Virus record (IMG/VR): IMGVR_UViG_3300043449_000492
Coordinates: 105,070 to 169,069 of that record
DNA from: a virus
Length of the DNA: 64,000 nucleotides
Strand: one strand, 5' to 3'
In this document: piece by piece, positions 57,327-64,000 of the stretch
How the letters are laid out: each line of letters starts with the position of its first letter
How positions within the stretch are numbered: position 1 is the first letter of the stretch
Program-made: the position numbers and the translations under genes
The notes under the pieces: model-generated
What the model was told of the DNA's origin: nothing
Databases searched by the model: none
Seen by the model: only the letters and a program-made list of their open reading frames with translations

Positions 57327-58119
57327 CGCTAAGATTATTGCTGTAACGCAGCCATTAGTCAAATCACAGAACACTCAAGGTGGATCGTGGATCAAGACAG
57401 GAGAAGTCTCGACTGGTCCTTATATGAATGCCGAAGAATTTCTAGCATACACAGCCAGAGTATCAAACCCAAGCAATCAGAATAACACACTAACAGCACC
57501 TAAGCTCCTCAAGTATCTAATCAAACACAAGCACTGGTCTCCTTTTGAAATGGTTTCTATCACAATGGAAATCAATACAACCCGAGACATTTCACATCAG
57601 ATCATTCGTCACCGTTCATTCTCTTTCCAAGAGTTCTCACAGCGTTATGCTGATCCAACTAAGGACATGCAGTTCGTAACGAGAGAAGCACGATTGCAGG
57701 ATGCCAAGAACCGTCAGAATAGTATTGAGACGGATGATAAAGACTTACAAGATAAGTGGCGAACAAGTCAGAATGAAGTAGCACTTACTGCATTAGAAGA
57801 ATATAAGAGAGCAATTGAACGTGGCATTGCCAAAGAGCAAGCCAGAGCAGTTCTACCAGAAGGTCTAACTTCTACTCGTCTATATATGGCAGGGACGCTT
57901 CGTTCGTGGATTCATTACATTGACGTTCGTGCAGAAGAAGGCACACAGAAGGAACATCGTGAGGTTGCTATTGCTGCCCGTAATGAAATTCTAAAGCACT
58001 TTCCATCTTTGGAAGAGTATTGGTATCCGACTCCTCCAACACCAGAAGAGTTAGAAGCGACATACGGTGTTGAAAAAATTGAACAACTCTGTAAAGAACC
58101 TTGGTGGAGGTTTTGGTGA
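57319..58119 (+). CDS. thyX: Flavin-dependent thymidylate synthase ThyX
   Basis: 266 residues. Signature RHRSFSFQEFSQR at residues 97-109 (RHRxxSxxxxSxR), plus LLKYLIKHKHWSPFEM and the C-terminal LRSWIHYIDVRAEEGTQKEHRE. Methylates dUMP to dTMP with methylene-THF and FADH2. Works with dUTPase and the deaminase to supply dTTP. Confidence 0.95.
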   Translation: MNDAKIIAVTQPLVKSQNTQGGSWIKTGEVSTGPYMNAEEFLAYTARVSNPSNQNNTLTAPKLLKYLIKHKHWSPFEMVSITMEINTTRDISHQIIRHRSFSFQEFSQRYADPTKDMQFVTREARLQDAKNRQNSIETDDKDLQDKWRTSQNEVALTALEEYKRAIERGIAKEQARAVLPEGLTSTRLYMAGTLRSWIHYIDVRAEEGTQKEHREVAIAARNEILKHFPSLEEYWYPTPPTPEELEATYGVEKIEQLCKEPWWRFW

Positions 58120-58292
58120 TGACTCCTATTATAAAACAATGTATTGATAGATTAGAAGAGGCGTTGGATAACATTGATGATGATGGTAATGTGAAACTGC
58201 GGGCAGAATCGGCAGTTATGATCCAAACTTGGTTAGTTATTTTAGAAAGAGAGAATGAGGTATTACGCCGTGAGCAAGACCTATCTAATTGA
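58119..58292 (+). CDS. Small helical hypothetical protein
   Basis: 57 residues, acidic helix-loop-helix; start overlaps the thyX stop by one base. No family recognised. Confidence 0.5.
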   Translation: MTPIIKQCIDRLEEALDNIDDDGNVKLRAESAVMIQTWLVILERENEVLRREQDLSN

Positions 58293-58575
58293 GACACGAC
58301 AGACATTCATCATTGGTTATGCCGTTGTTATGGATGACGACATGGACCCAAAGACAATCGCTGGCAAGATTATCGCAGACGAGACTCATGGCGGGGAATA
58401 TCCAAGAGAACTTTATCAGTATGATGCTGGTGAACAATTTGAACAATGTATTCCATTAGCAGATGGACAAGTATCAAGAATTTTTAGAGCAAAGAACGAT
58501 TATCTCTCTATGTTAAGTGACGAAGAGATAATCGAGAAGTTTACTATGGATTTTAGAACGAACAAAGAGGATTAA
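58270..58575 (+). CDS. Small hypothetical protein before nrdJ
   Basis: 101 residues, alpha/beta. GTG 58270 has GAGG ten bases upstream and gives MSKTYLIETRQTF; an in-frame ATG at 58255 is an alternative. Overlaps the preceding gene. Function unknown. Confidence 0.55.
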   Translation: MSKTYLIETRQTFIIGYAVVMDDDMDPKTIAGKIIADETHGGEYPRELYQYDAGEQFEQCIPLADGQVSRIFRAKNDYLSMLSDEEIIEKFTMDFRTNKED

Positions 58576-58577
58576 GA

Positions 58578-60470
58578 ATGGATAGTTTATATCAAGAGTT
58601 TATTTACAAGAGCAGATACTCACGTTATCTGCCTGAAAAGAATCGTCGTGAGAATTGGCCAGAGACAATCAATCGTTATCTTGACTTCATGCAAGGTCAC
58701 TTAAAGGAGAAGTATTCATACGATATGCTTCCTGTTCGTGAAAGGCTATTCAATGCTATTCACGATCTAAAGGTCATGCCATCGATGCGGTCACTAATGA
58801 CTGCTGGCAAGGCACTAGAACGTGATCATACATGTGGTTACAATTGTTCATTCCTCCCGATCGATGATCCCAAGGCTTTCGATGAAGCCATGTTCATTCT
58901 TCTCTGTGGCACAGGTGTTGGCTTCTCAGTCGAGCGCCAGTTCATCAATCAGCTACCTGAGATTCCAGAAAAACTATTTGATTCAGAGACTATCATTTCC
59001 GTTCGTGACTCTAAAGAAGGTTGGGCTAAAGCACTTCGTATGATGATCGCTCTACTTTACACTGGAGAGATTCCGAAGTGGGACCTGACGAAAGTAAGAC
59101 CTGCCGGTGCTCCTTTGAAGACATTTGGTGGGCGTTCGTCAGGTCCTGGTCCACTATCTGATCTATTCAAGTTCGTTGTTAAGATTTTTAAGGGCGCAAA
59201 AGGTCGTCGTCTCACTTCTCTAGAATGTCATGACATTCTTTGTAAGATTGGTGAGGTTGTTGTCGTTGGTGGCGTTCGTCGTTCTGCTATGATTAGCTTG
59301 TCTAATCTTTCTGATGACCGTATGCGTCATGCTAAGGCTGGTGCATGGTGGGAAGCAAATCCACAGCGAGCATTGTCTAATAACTCTGCTGTATATAATG
59401 AGAAGCCAGAGATTGGATCATTCATGTCCGAGTGGCTTGCTCTATATGATTCTAAGTCAGGTGAGAGAGGATTATTTAGTCGTGAAGCTTGTCAAAAGAT
59501 CGCTAAGAGAAACGGTAGACGAAATTCAGACCAATTGTTTGGAACAAACCCATGCTCTGAAATCATTCTACGACCATACGGGTTTTGCAATCTCACAGAA
59601 GTTGTCATTAGGGCAACTGACACCGTGGACGATATTCGTGATAAGATTGAAGTGGCAACTATTCTCGGCACTTTTCAATCTACTCTTACGGACTTTCCGT
59701 ATCTAAGAAAGATTTGGGCTAAGAATGCAGAAGAAGAAAGACTCCTAGGTGTATCACTTACAGGCATCTATGATTCCAAGCTATTCAACAATCCAGAAGA
59801 CAAGGGCATCAAAGAACGCCTTGCAGCTCTAAGGGATTATTCTATCGAGGTAAACAATGAACTTGCTAATCAACTTGGGATTAATCCTGCTGCTGCCATT
59901 ACTTGCGTTAAGCCTTCTGGCACAGTTTCCCAACTCTGTGACTCGGCTTCTGGTATTCATCCACGCCACAGTAATTATTATATTCGCCGTGTCCGTGCAG
60001 ATAATAAAGACCCTCTTACACAGTTCATGAAGGACAATGGTGTTCCTTTTGAACCAGACGTTATGAAGCCTGATTCTACAACTGTCTTCTCGTTTCCAAT
60101 GAAGGCACCAAAGGGAGCTATGGTTCGTGACGATACTGACGCCATCAAGCATCTAGAACTTTGGGCAATCTATCAGGAAGCTTGGTGTGAACATAAACCT
60201 TCTGTCACAATCAACGTGAAAGAAGATGAGTGGATGGACGTTGGTGCATGGGTATATCGTCACTTTGATGAAATGTCTGGTGTATCGTTTCTTCCACATG
60301 ACGGCGGCTCATATCGTCAGGCACCATATGAAGAAATCACCGAAGATATGTATAGTGCATTGCTTCCATCGATTCCAAAGCATCTTGATTGGGATTCACT
60401 TGTTGAAATGGATGACAATGTTGAAGGTGTGCAGACTCTGGCCTGTAGTAGCGGCTCATGCGAAATCTAA
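58578..60470 (+). CDS. nrdJ: Class II (adenosylcobalamin-dependent) ribonucleotide reductase
   Basis: 630 residues, resembling the monomeric class II enzymes. Active site NPCSEI with Cys326 and Glu328, HTCGYNCS and VVVGGVRRSAMI regions, and the C-terminal redox pair C623-x4-C628 in ACSSGSCEI. Reduces ribonucleotides without oxygen or a separate radical subunit and requires host B12. A glutaredoxin gene lies 2 kb downstream. Confidence 0.93.
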   Translation: MDSLYQEFIYKSRYSRYLPEKNRRENWPETINRYLDFMQGHLKEKYSYDMLPVRERLFNAIHDLKVMPSMRSLMTAGKALERDHTCGYNCSFLPIDDPKAFDEAMFILLCGTGVGFSVERQFINQLPEIPEKLFDSETIISVRDSKEGWAKALRMMIALLYTGEIPKWDLTKVRPAGAPLKTFGGRSSGPGPLSDLFKFVVKIFKGAKGRRLTSLECHDILCKIGEVVVVGGVRRSAMISLSNLSDDRMRHAKAGAWWEANPQRALSNNSAVYNEKPEIGSFMSEWLALYDSKSGERGLFSREACQKIAKRNGRRNSDQLFGTNPCSEIILRPYGFCNLTEVVIRATDTVDDIRDKIEVATILGTFQSTLTDFPYLRKIWAKNAEEERLLGVSLTGIYDSKLFNNPEDKGIKERLAALRDYSIEVNNELANQLGINPAAAITCVKPSGTVSQLCDSASGIHPRHSNYYIRRVRADNKDPLTQFMKDNGVPFEPDVMKPDSTTVFSFPMKAPKGAMVRDDTDAIKHLELWAIYQEAWCEHKPSVTINVKEDEWMDVGAWVYRHFDEMSGVSFLPHDGGSYRQAPYEEITEDMYSALLPSIPKHLDWDSLVEMDDNVEGVQTLACSSGSCEI

Positions 60471-60937
60471 TCCTAGTCCTGTGTCTATTGCCTTCATTGG
60501 CATGGGCACAGGATCCCATCACTCCACACCCAGTGCTAACACCTGGGGAAGTTGATCCGAATGCTACTCTTGAAAAGGTATGCACAGTCGGATATACAAA
60601 GACAGTTCGTAACGTATCACAATCAAAGAAAGATCATGTTTACGAACTATATGGCATTCAAAAGGTGCCTAATCAATACGAGATAGATCATCTTATATCC
60701 CTTGAACTTGGCGGCACTAACTCTATGCGTAACCTATGGCCTCAGGCATTCTTTGGCGAGCCATGGAACGCTAGGGTGAAGGACGTCCTAGAACATCAGT
60801 TAAATAGACAAGTATGTGACGGCAAGATTAGTCTGGAGACTGCACAGAAGGCAATTGCTACAGACTGGATCGTCGCCTATTGCACATACTACAATAAAAA
60901 GCCCGCTTCATGTTTTGAGTATATGAAAGGAAAGTGA
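60458..60937 (+). CDS. Secreted HNH nuclease-like protein
   Basis: 159 residues. Sec signal peptide (LILVLCLLPSLAWA), then KVPNQYEIDHLISLELGG...NLWPQ, an HNH-type core (D-H...N), and ETAQKAIATDWIVAY. Homologous periplasmic proteins occur widely in Proteobacteria and phages. Probably a periplasmic nuclease. Overlaps nrdJ by 13 bases. Confidence 0.75.
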   Translation: MRNLILVLCLLPSLAWAQDPITPHPVLTPGEVDPNATLEKVCTVGYTKTVRNVSQSKKDHVYELYGIQKVPNQYEIDHLISLELGGTNSMRNLWPQAFFGEPWNARVKDVLEHQLNRQVCDGKISLETAQKAIATDWIVAYCTYYNKKPASCFEYMKGK

Positions 60938-60939
60938 AA

Positions 60940-61362
60940 ATGAAGAAGCTACTAATGGCACTAATGCTAACAACAACACCAGCAATGGCGACAACCAACA
61001 TCGTCATTGACAAATCGACCCAAACAATGACGGTGGACTCAGATGAAGGACAATACGAATGGCTCGTCTCTACGGCTCGTAAAGGCGTCGACCCAAAAAC
61101 ACATCACCCCTACACTACACCCACAGGATATTTCGTTCCACAAAGTCTTGAACGAATGCACCACTCAAAAAAGTATGACAACGCACCAATGCCGTATTCA
61201 ATCTTTTTCACGGGCGGTTACGCTATTCATGGAACCCCTCATGTTGGTAACCTTGGTCGCCCTGCAAGTCATGGTTGCGTTAGACTTCATCCAGAGAATG
61301 CTCGGACCCTATTCTCCATTGTAAGTCAGGATCGTAGTGGAACCAGAATCACTATTCGGTGA
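60940..61362 (+). CDS. Secreted L,D-transpeptidase (YkuD family)
   Basis: 140 residues. Sec signal peptide (LLMALMLTTTPAMA), then the YkuD catalytic motif HGT...RPASHGCVRL with Cys nucleophile. The family makes 3-3 peptidoglycan crosslinks or attaches proteins to it. ATG 60940 has GGAAAG upstream; GTG 60934 is an alternative. Start overlaps the upstream stop region. Confidence 0.85.
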   Translation: MKKLLMALMLTTTPAMATTNIVIDKSTQTMTVDSDEGQYEWLVSTARKGVDPKTHHPYTTPTGYFVPQSLERMHHSKKYDNAPMPYSIFFTGGYAIHGTPHVGNLGRPASHGCVRLHPENARTLFSIVSQDRSGTRITIR

Positions 61363-61696
61363 CTTGGATCACATTCTTTTAGATCAGCTGCACAACGCTA
61401 AACAGAGCAGGAAGATCATTAAGAGAGCAAAGAAACTGCTACCTAATGATCCTCTTGTTCATGTTGGCGAAGAGCTAGTTGAAAAACGTATTCAATTTTT
61501 TGAGAGTATGGTAAGTGACAAATCATTATTACATAAGAGACACAAAAGAAAAAAGAAAAAAGAGCTAGACATATTGGCAAAGAATCCTGTTTGGGACTGG
61601 TATAAAACAGTCTTCATGGCGACAACCTTCGGTTATAAGATGTTTACGGATTCGGTTTCACAGTATATGTCTTATTTCAAGAAAGGTAAACAATGA
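61337..61696 (+). CDS. Hypothetical basic protein
   Basis: 119 residues beginning at a GTG within the end of the transpeptidase gene; strongly basic middle (KRHKRKKKKEL) and a possible short hydrophobic segment near the C-terminus. No family recognised; the precise start is uncertain. Confidence 0.5.
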   Translation: MEPESLFGDLDHILLDQLHNAKQSRKIIKRAKKLLPNDPLVHVGEELVEKRIQFFESMVSDKSLLHKRHKRKKKKELDILAKNPVWDWYKTVFMATTFGYKMFTDSVSQYMSYFKKGKQ

Positions 61697-61908
61697 CGGA
61701 AAGATCAGCTATATTTGGACAGTTCATTGAGCGATTGTCTGAAACCGATATCAATATTCTAGAACGAGAAGAGGTCTATAGTGTTTTATTGGATCTTTTG
61801 GAAGAGTTTGATATTAAAGGTATGGATGGTTATCTAGACATAGATCCTGCATTTGATGAGGTCTATAACGAGAAATATCCTCCTGAGATATCAGACTATG
61901 AAGAATGA
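61693..61908 (+). CDS. Small acidic hypothetical protein
   Basis: 71 residues, acidic, ATGA overlaps on both sides. No family recognised. Confidence 0.5.
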   Translation: MTERSAIFGQFIERLSETDINILEREEVYSVLLDLLEEFDIKGMDGYLDIDPAFDEVYNEKYPPEISDYEE

Positions 61909-62000
61909 TTGATATGCAAGCATTCGCATTTTTCTATCTGCCATTGAGTATCATACTAGCTGTTGCACTCTACACGTTCTTTAGTGGGTTAAACGACTAA
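61905..62000 (+). CDS. 31-residue membrane peptide
   Basis: ATGA overlap with the preceding gene, 31 codons, a single membrane span (FAFFYLPLSIILAVALYTFF). Coupling supports a real micro-protein. Confidence 0.5.
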   Translation: MIDMQAFAFFYLPLSIILAVALYTFFSGLND

Positions 62001-62012
62001 CTATATATCCAT

Positions 62013-62417
62013 ATGTGGATATATGAAAACAAACCTTTTGTAGAAGTGCCAGACGGCATCATTGGCTTCGTGTATGAAATTACATGTAAGTCTAATGGCA
62101 AACGCTATCTCGGAAAGAAGAACTTCTTTTTCTCTAAGACCAAACAGGTCAAAGGTAAGAAGAAAAAGTTCAAGATCGATTCCGACTGGCAAACATACTT
62201 TGGTTCAAACAAAGAAATCCAAGAGCATGTAGCACTTTATGGCGAAGACAAGTTTGAACGAAAGATTCTTCGGCTCTGTTCTTCCAAAGGTGAAATGACA
62301 TATTATGAAACCAAACTCATCTTTGAGACTGACGCTATCATATCAGAACAGTATTATAACGATTGGTGCATGTGTCGTGTCCGAAGATCGCATGTGGTGA
62401 AGAAAGGTAAATCATGA
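62013..62417 (+). CDS. GIY-YIG-like T4-type protein
   Basis: 134 residues. GFVYEITCKSNGKRYLGKKN has the GIY-YIG strand-turn-strand (here FVY...YLG), and DWQTYFGSNKEIQ follows; the family is frequent in T4-like cyanophages, with unknown role. TTYYETKLIFE-like segment may contain the catalytic Glu. Possibly a degenerate or specialised nuclease. Confidence 0.65.
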   Translation: MWIYENKPFVEVPDGIIGFVYEITCKSNGKRYLGKKNFFFSKTKQVKGKKKKFKIDSDWQTYFGSNKEIQEHVALYGEDKFERKILRLCSSKGEMTYYETKLIFETDAIISEQYYNDWCMCRVRRSHVVKKGKS

Positions 62418-62641
62418 AAATCATCATCTATTCCAAGAATGATTGTCCTTATTGTGACAATGCTCGGGAACTCCTAAAACGGTTAGGAAAGGAATTCATC
62501 GAGTATAAACTGGATAAGGACTTTTCCAGACCTCTTCTAAAGGAAATCTTTCCTGATGCTAAAACTTTTCCTGTAATAACCCTTGACAAAAACTACATTG
62601 GCGGTTATACTGAGTTATCTGAAATAGCGAAAGGCTGGTAA
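62414..62641 (+). CDS. nrdC: Glutaredoxin
   Basis: 75 residues with the active site CPYC near residue 11-14, TFPVITLD and IGGYTEL. Likely reduces the class II ribonucleotide reductase. ATGA overlap with the upstream gene. Confidence 0.9.
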   Translation: MKIIIYSKNDCPYCDNARELLKRLGKEFIEYKLDKDFSRPLLKEIFPDAKTFPVITLDKNYIGGYTELSEIAKGW

Positions 62642-62645
62642 GGAA

Positions 62646-62897
62646 ATGTGGAATAAGTATGAATTGAAGGAAACGCTGCGTGATGGTGTCTTTACCGTTG
62701 TCTTTGAAAAGGTCGACGGAACGATTCGGGAAATGCAATGCACACTAAATCCTGCACTTATGCCTCCGCAGCTCTTGACAGAGCAACAAGAATCTGCTAA
62801 GATTAGAAATGAAAACGATGACGTCCTTGCCGTTTGGGATATCGATTCCAAGGGCTGGCGTTCATTTCATGTAAGTAAGGTGAGAGAGGTACTTTAA
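62646..62897 (+). CDS. WYL_2/Sm-like SH3 barrel protein
   Basis: 83 residues. GVFTVVFEKVDGTIREMQCTL followed by LAVWDIDSKGWRSFHVSKV is the pattern of the small SH3-fold family (WYL_2/DUF2693) seen in T4-like phages. Binding partner unknown. Confidence 0.7.
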   Translation: MWNKYELKETLRDGVFTVVFEKVDGTIREMQCTLNPALMPPQLLTEQQESAKIRNENDDVLAVWDIDSKGWRSFHVSKVREVL

Positions 62898-62998
62898 TGG
62901 CATGGCCACATAAGAATAGACCCCGAAAGGGTAGACGTAAAATTGGATCTACTAAACGCAAGGCTCGTCGTCTTAAGGGTAGAAAGAGGAAGGGCTAA
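62897..62998 (+). CDS. 33-residue highly basic peptide
   Basis: 33 codons, about 18 of them Lys or Arg (RKGRRKIGSTKRKARRLKGR). Start overlaps the upstream stop by one base and its stop overlaps the next ATG by one base, so it is tightly coupled. Likely binds nucleic acid; composition is like a tiny ribosomal protein or condensing peptide. Confidence 0.6.
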   Translation: MAWPHKNRPRKGRRKIGSTKRKARRLKGRKRKG

Positions 62999-63252
62999 TG
63001 ATCGAGTTACCTAAGGGGATTACAAATATGAAGAACCTAGAGAATATGAGGGTCATTAATGTGACCACTTCGTCTGACTCCATTAACTTTATGGACGGTC
63101 TAGCGTTGCTTCTAATCGGTCTTAAGCTTACTGAACATTTAGAGAGTTGGACCTGGGTAGAAGTTCTAGCTCCGCTTTGGGGTCCGATCATGGTCTCTTG
63201 GTTCATCGAGTTGGTTAAGAGAACCTTTTTCACTCATGACGAGGAAGAGTAA
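62998..63252 (+). CDS. Small membrane protein
   Basis: 84 residues with hydrophobic segments at about 33-45 and 52-70 and an acidic tail (HDEEE). Coupled by one-base overlaps. Function unknown. Confidence 0.55.
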   Translation: MIELPKGITNMKNLENMRVINVTTSSDSINFMDGLALLLIGLKLTEHLESWTWVEVLAPLWGPIMVSWFIELVKRTFFTHDEEE

Positions 63253-63545
63253 TGTCTGCTGATAACGGTGTCTACGTTTTGCTAACTGAGACCGAGAAAG
63301 GCCCTGAGTATCGTGTGGCCTATGCTAATGCTATCGATAACATCTACGGTAAATATAATAACGATCTAGGTCGTTATGAAGGTGATGTTAAGTGTATCAA
63401 GTCCACTTTTGCAGAAGCTCCCATCTTTCATTCGCTAAATGAAGCACTGGATCATGCCGAAGAACTTGAAAATGATTATGAGTATCTAGAAGATGGAGTT
63501 TGTGTTATCACAGACTTCAAGGACTTAAGTCATATTTTCGAGTAA
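63252..63545 (+). CDS. Conserved small hypothetical protein
   Basis: 97 residues beginning MSADNGVYVLLT, a start I recognise from widespread phage hypothetical proteins ('MSADNGIYIL'), followed by EYRVAYANAIDNIY and an acidic C-terminus. Function unknown. Confidence 0.65.
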   Translation: MSADNGVYVLLTETEKGPEYRVAYANAIDNIYGKYNNDLGRYEGDVKCIKSTFAEAPIFHSLNEALDHAEELENDYEYLEDGVCVITDFKDLSHIFE

Positions 63546-63549
63546 ACAA

Positions 63550-64000
63550 ATGGCAACGATCATCATTCACGGAACACCAAAGAAGATTACAAGACAGCAG
63601 CTAAGAGAAGCTGCTGTTTTTTTCTCTGACATTCTTCTAAAGAGACTAAGTAAGAATGTTACCGTTGTGTTCAAGCTTAAGAACAATCTATACAAAAGGA
63701 CTAGATGCTTTGGTTTTGCGACGTGGACTGATGAGGAAGCTAGAAGTGACAGGCACCGTGAGTTTGAGATTGAACTGGAATCCAACATGGGTCCTGTGTT
63801 CATGTATAGAACGATTGCACACGAACTGGTCCATGTTAAACAGTATGCTCGGGCCGAACTTGTTCACCCTCGTCACTATGGTAATTACCAAAAGTGGAAT
63901 GGGTTCATGTTTAACGAGCATCTTGTAGGTTACAAGGATCTACCCTGGGAGCAAGAGGCTCATAAGCTTGAACTAGAACTATATCAAATGTGGAAAGACA
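63550..64000 (+). CDS. Zincin metallopeptidase-like protein, 3' end cut by window
   Basis: At least 150 residues, open to the window edge. TIAHELVHVKQYA is an H-E-x-x-H zinc site of the SprT/WSS1-like or phage zincin type; a later YGNYQKWNGFMFNE may provide further ligands. The H-E-L-V-H core also appears in the fusion protein at 46180. Complete length and function cannot be judged here. Confidence 0.6.
   Translation, partial: MATIIIHGTPKKITRQQLREAAVFFSDILLKRLSKNVTVVFKLKNNLYKRTRCFGFATWTDEEARSDRHREFEIELESNMGPVFMYRTIAHELVHVKQYARAELVHPRHYGNYQKWNGFMFNEHLVGYKDLPWEQEAHKLELELYQMWKD

Overview
The window is one densely packed segment of a T4-superfamily myovirus genome, almost all transcribed on the + strand. 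The T4-like core is clear: DsbA, clamp loader gp44/gp62, RegA, DNA polymerase gp43, UvsX, helicase gp41, primase gp61, a PAAR spike tip (gp5.4 type), T4-type lysozyme, and T4-like late promoter boxes (TATAAATA/CTAAATA). Class II (B12) ribonucleotide reductase, ThyX, Hsp20, SpeD, a 2OG-Fe(II) oxygenase and near-perfect TTGACA-N17-TATAAT promoters resemble the T4-like phages of Alphaproteobacteria and cyanobacteria. An alphaproteobacterial host (marine or rhizobial) is my inference, strengthened by a DmdC-type acyl-CoA dehydrogenase. No host genes, IS elements, CRISPR arrays or integrase are visible.

Layout. 0-5.5 kb: replication and regulation operon, with a restriction-modification-like nuclease/Dam pair inserted between gp44 and gp62, then dUTPase and the PAAR spike. 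5.6-6.2 kb: Hsp20. 6.2-18 kb: a 12-kb operon of overlapping sugar genes (methyltransferases, GT-A enzymes, a GT10 fucosyltransferase, a HAD-nucleotidyltransferase fusion, a nucleotide-sugar dehydrogenase, an epimerase). 18-23 kb: lysozyme, the acyl-CoA dehydrogenase, a holin-like protein and a minus-strand spanin pair. 23-32 kb: polymerase, two GT32-like genes, UvsX, oxygenase, helicase. 32-38 kb: 25 recognisable tRNA genes plus one truncated one, separated by small ORFs, an HNH endonuclease, a PNKP-like phosphatase and long RNA hairpins; several tRNAs are structurally odd. 38-42 kb: small secreted proteins, SpeD, a structured leader, an M15-like peptidase, Dps and a deaminase.

43-56 kb is a late region with two PD-(D/E)XK-like proteins, a KxDG ligase-like protein, a nucleotidylyltransferase-zincin-kinase fusion, two modular basic proteins, an Ig-domain protein, an M15 peptidase and a holin. 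Several carry sites of the form [IL]-x-E, like those cut by the T4 prohead protease, and N-termini resembling T4 capsid-targeting sequences. I propose that these are processed, capsid-packaged proteins; this is the most interesting candidate system here. 56-64 kb: primase, ThyX, NrdJ, glutaredoxin, secreted nuclease and L,D-transpeptidase, and small proteins; the last gene is cut by the window edge.

The genes fit a lytic programme: own replisome and nucleotide supply, many tRNAs, surface-sugar synthesis, several cell-wall enzymes and late structural or ejected proteins.
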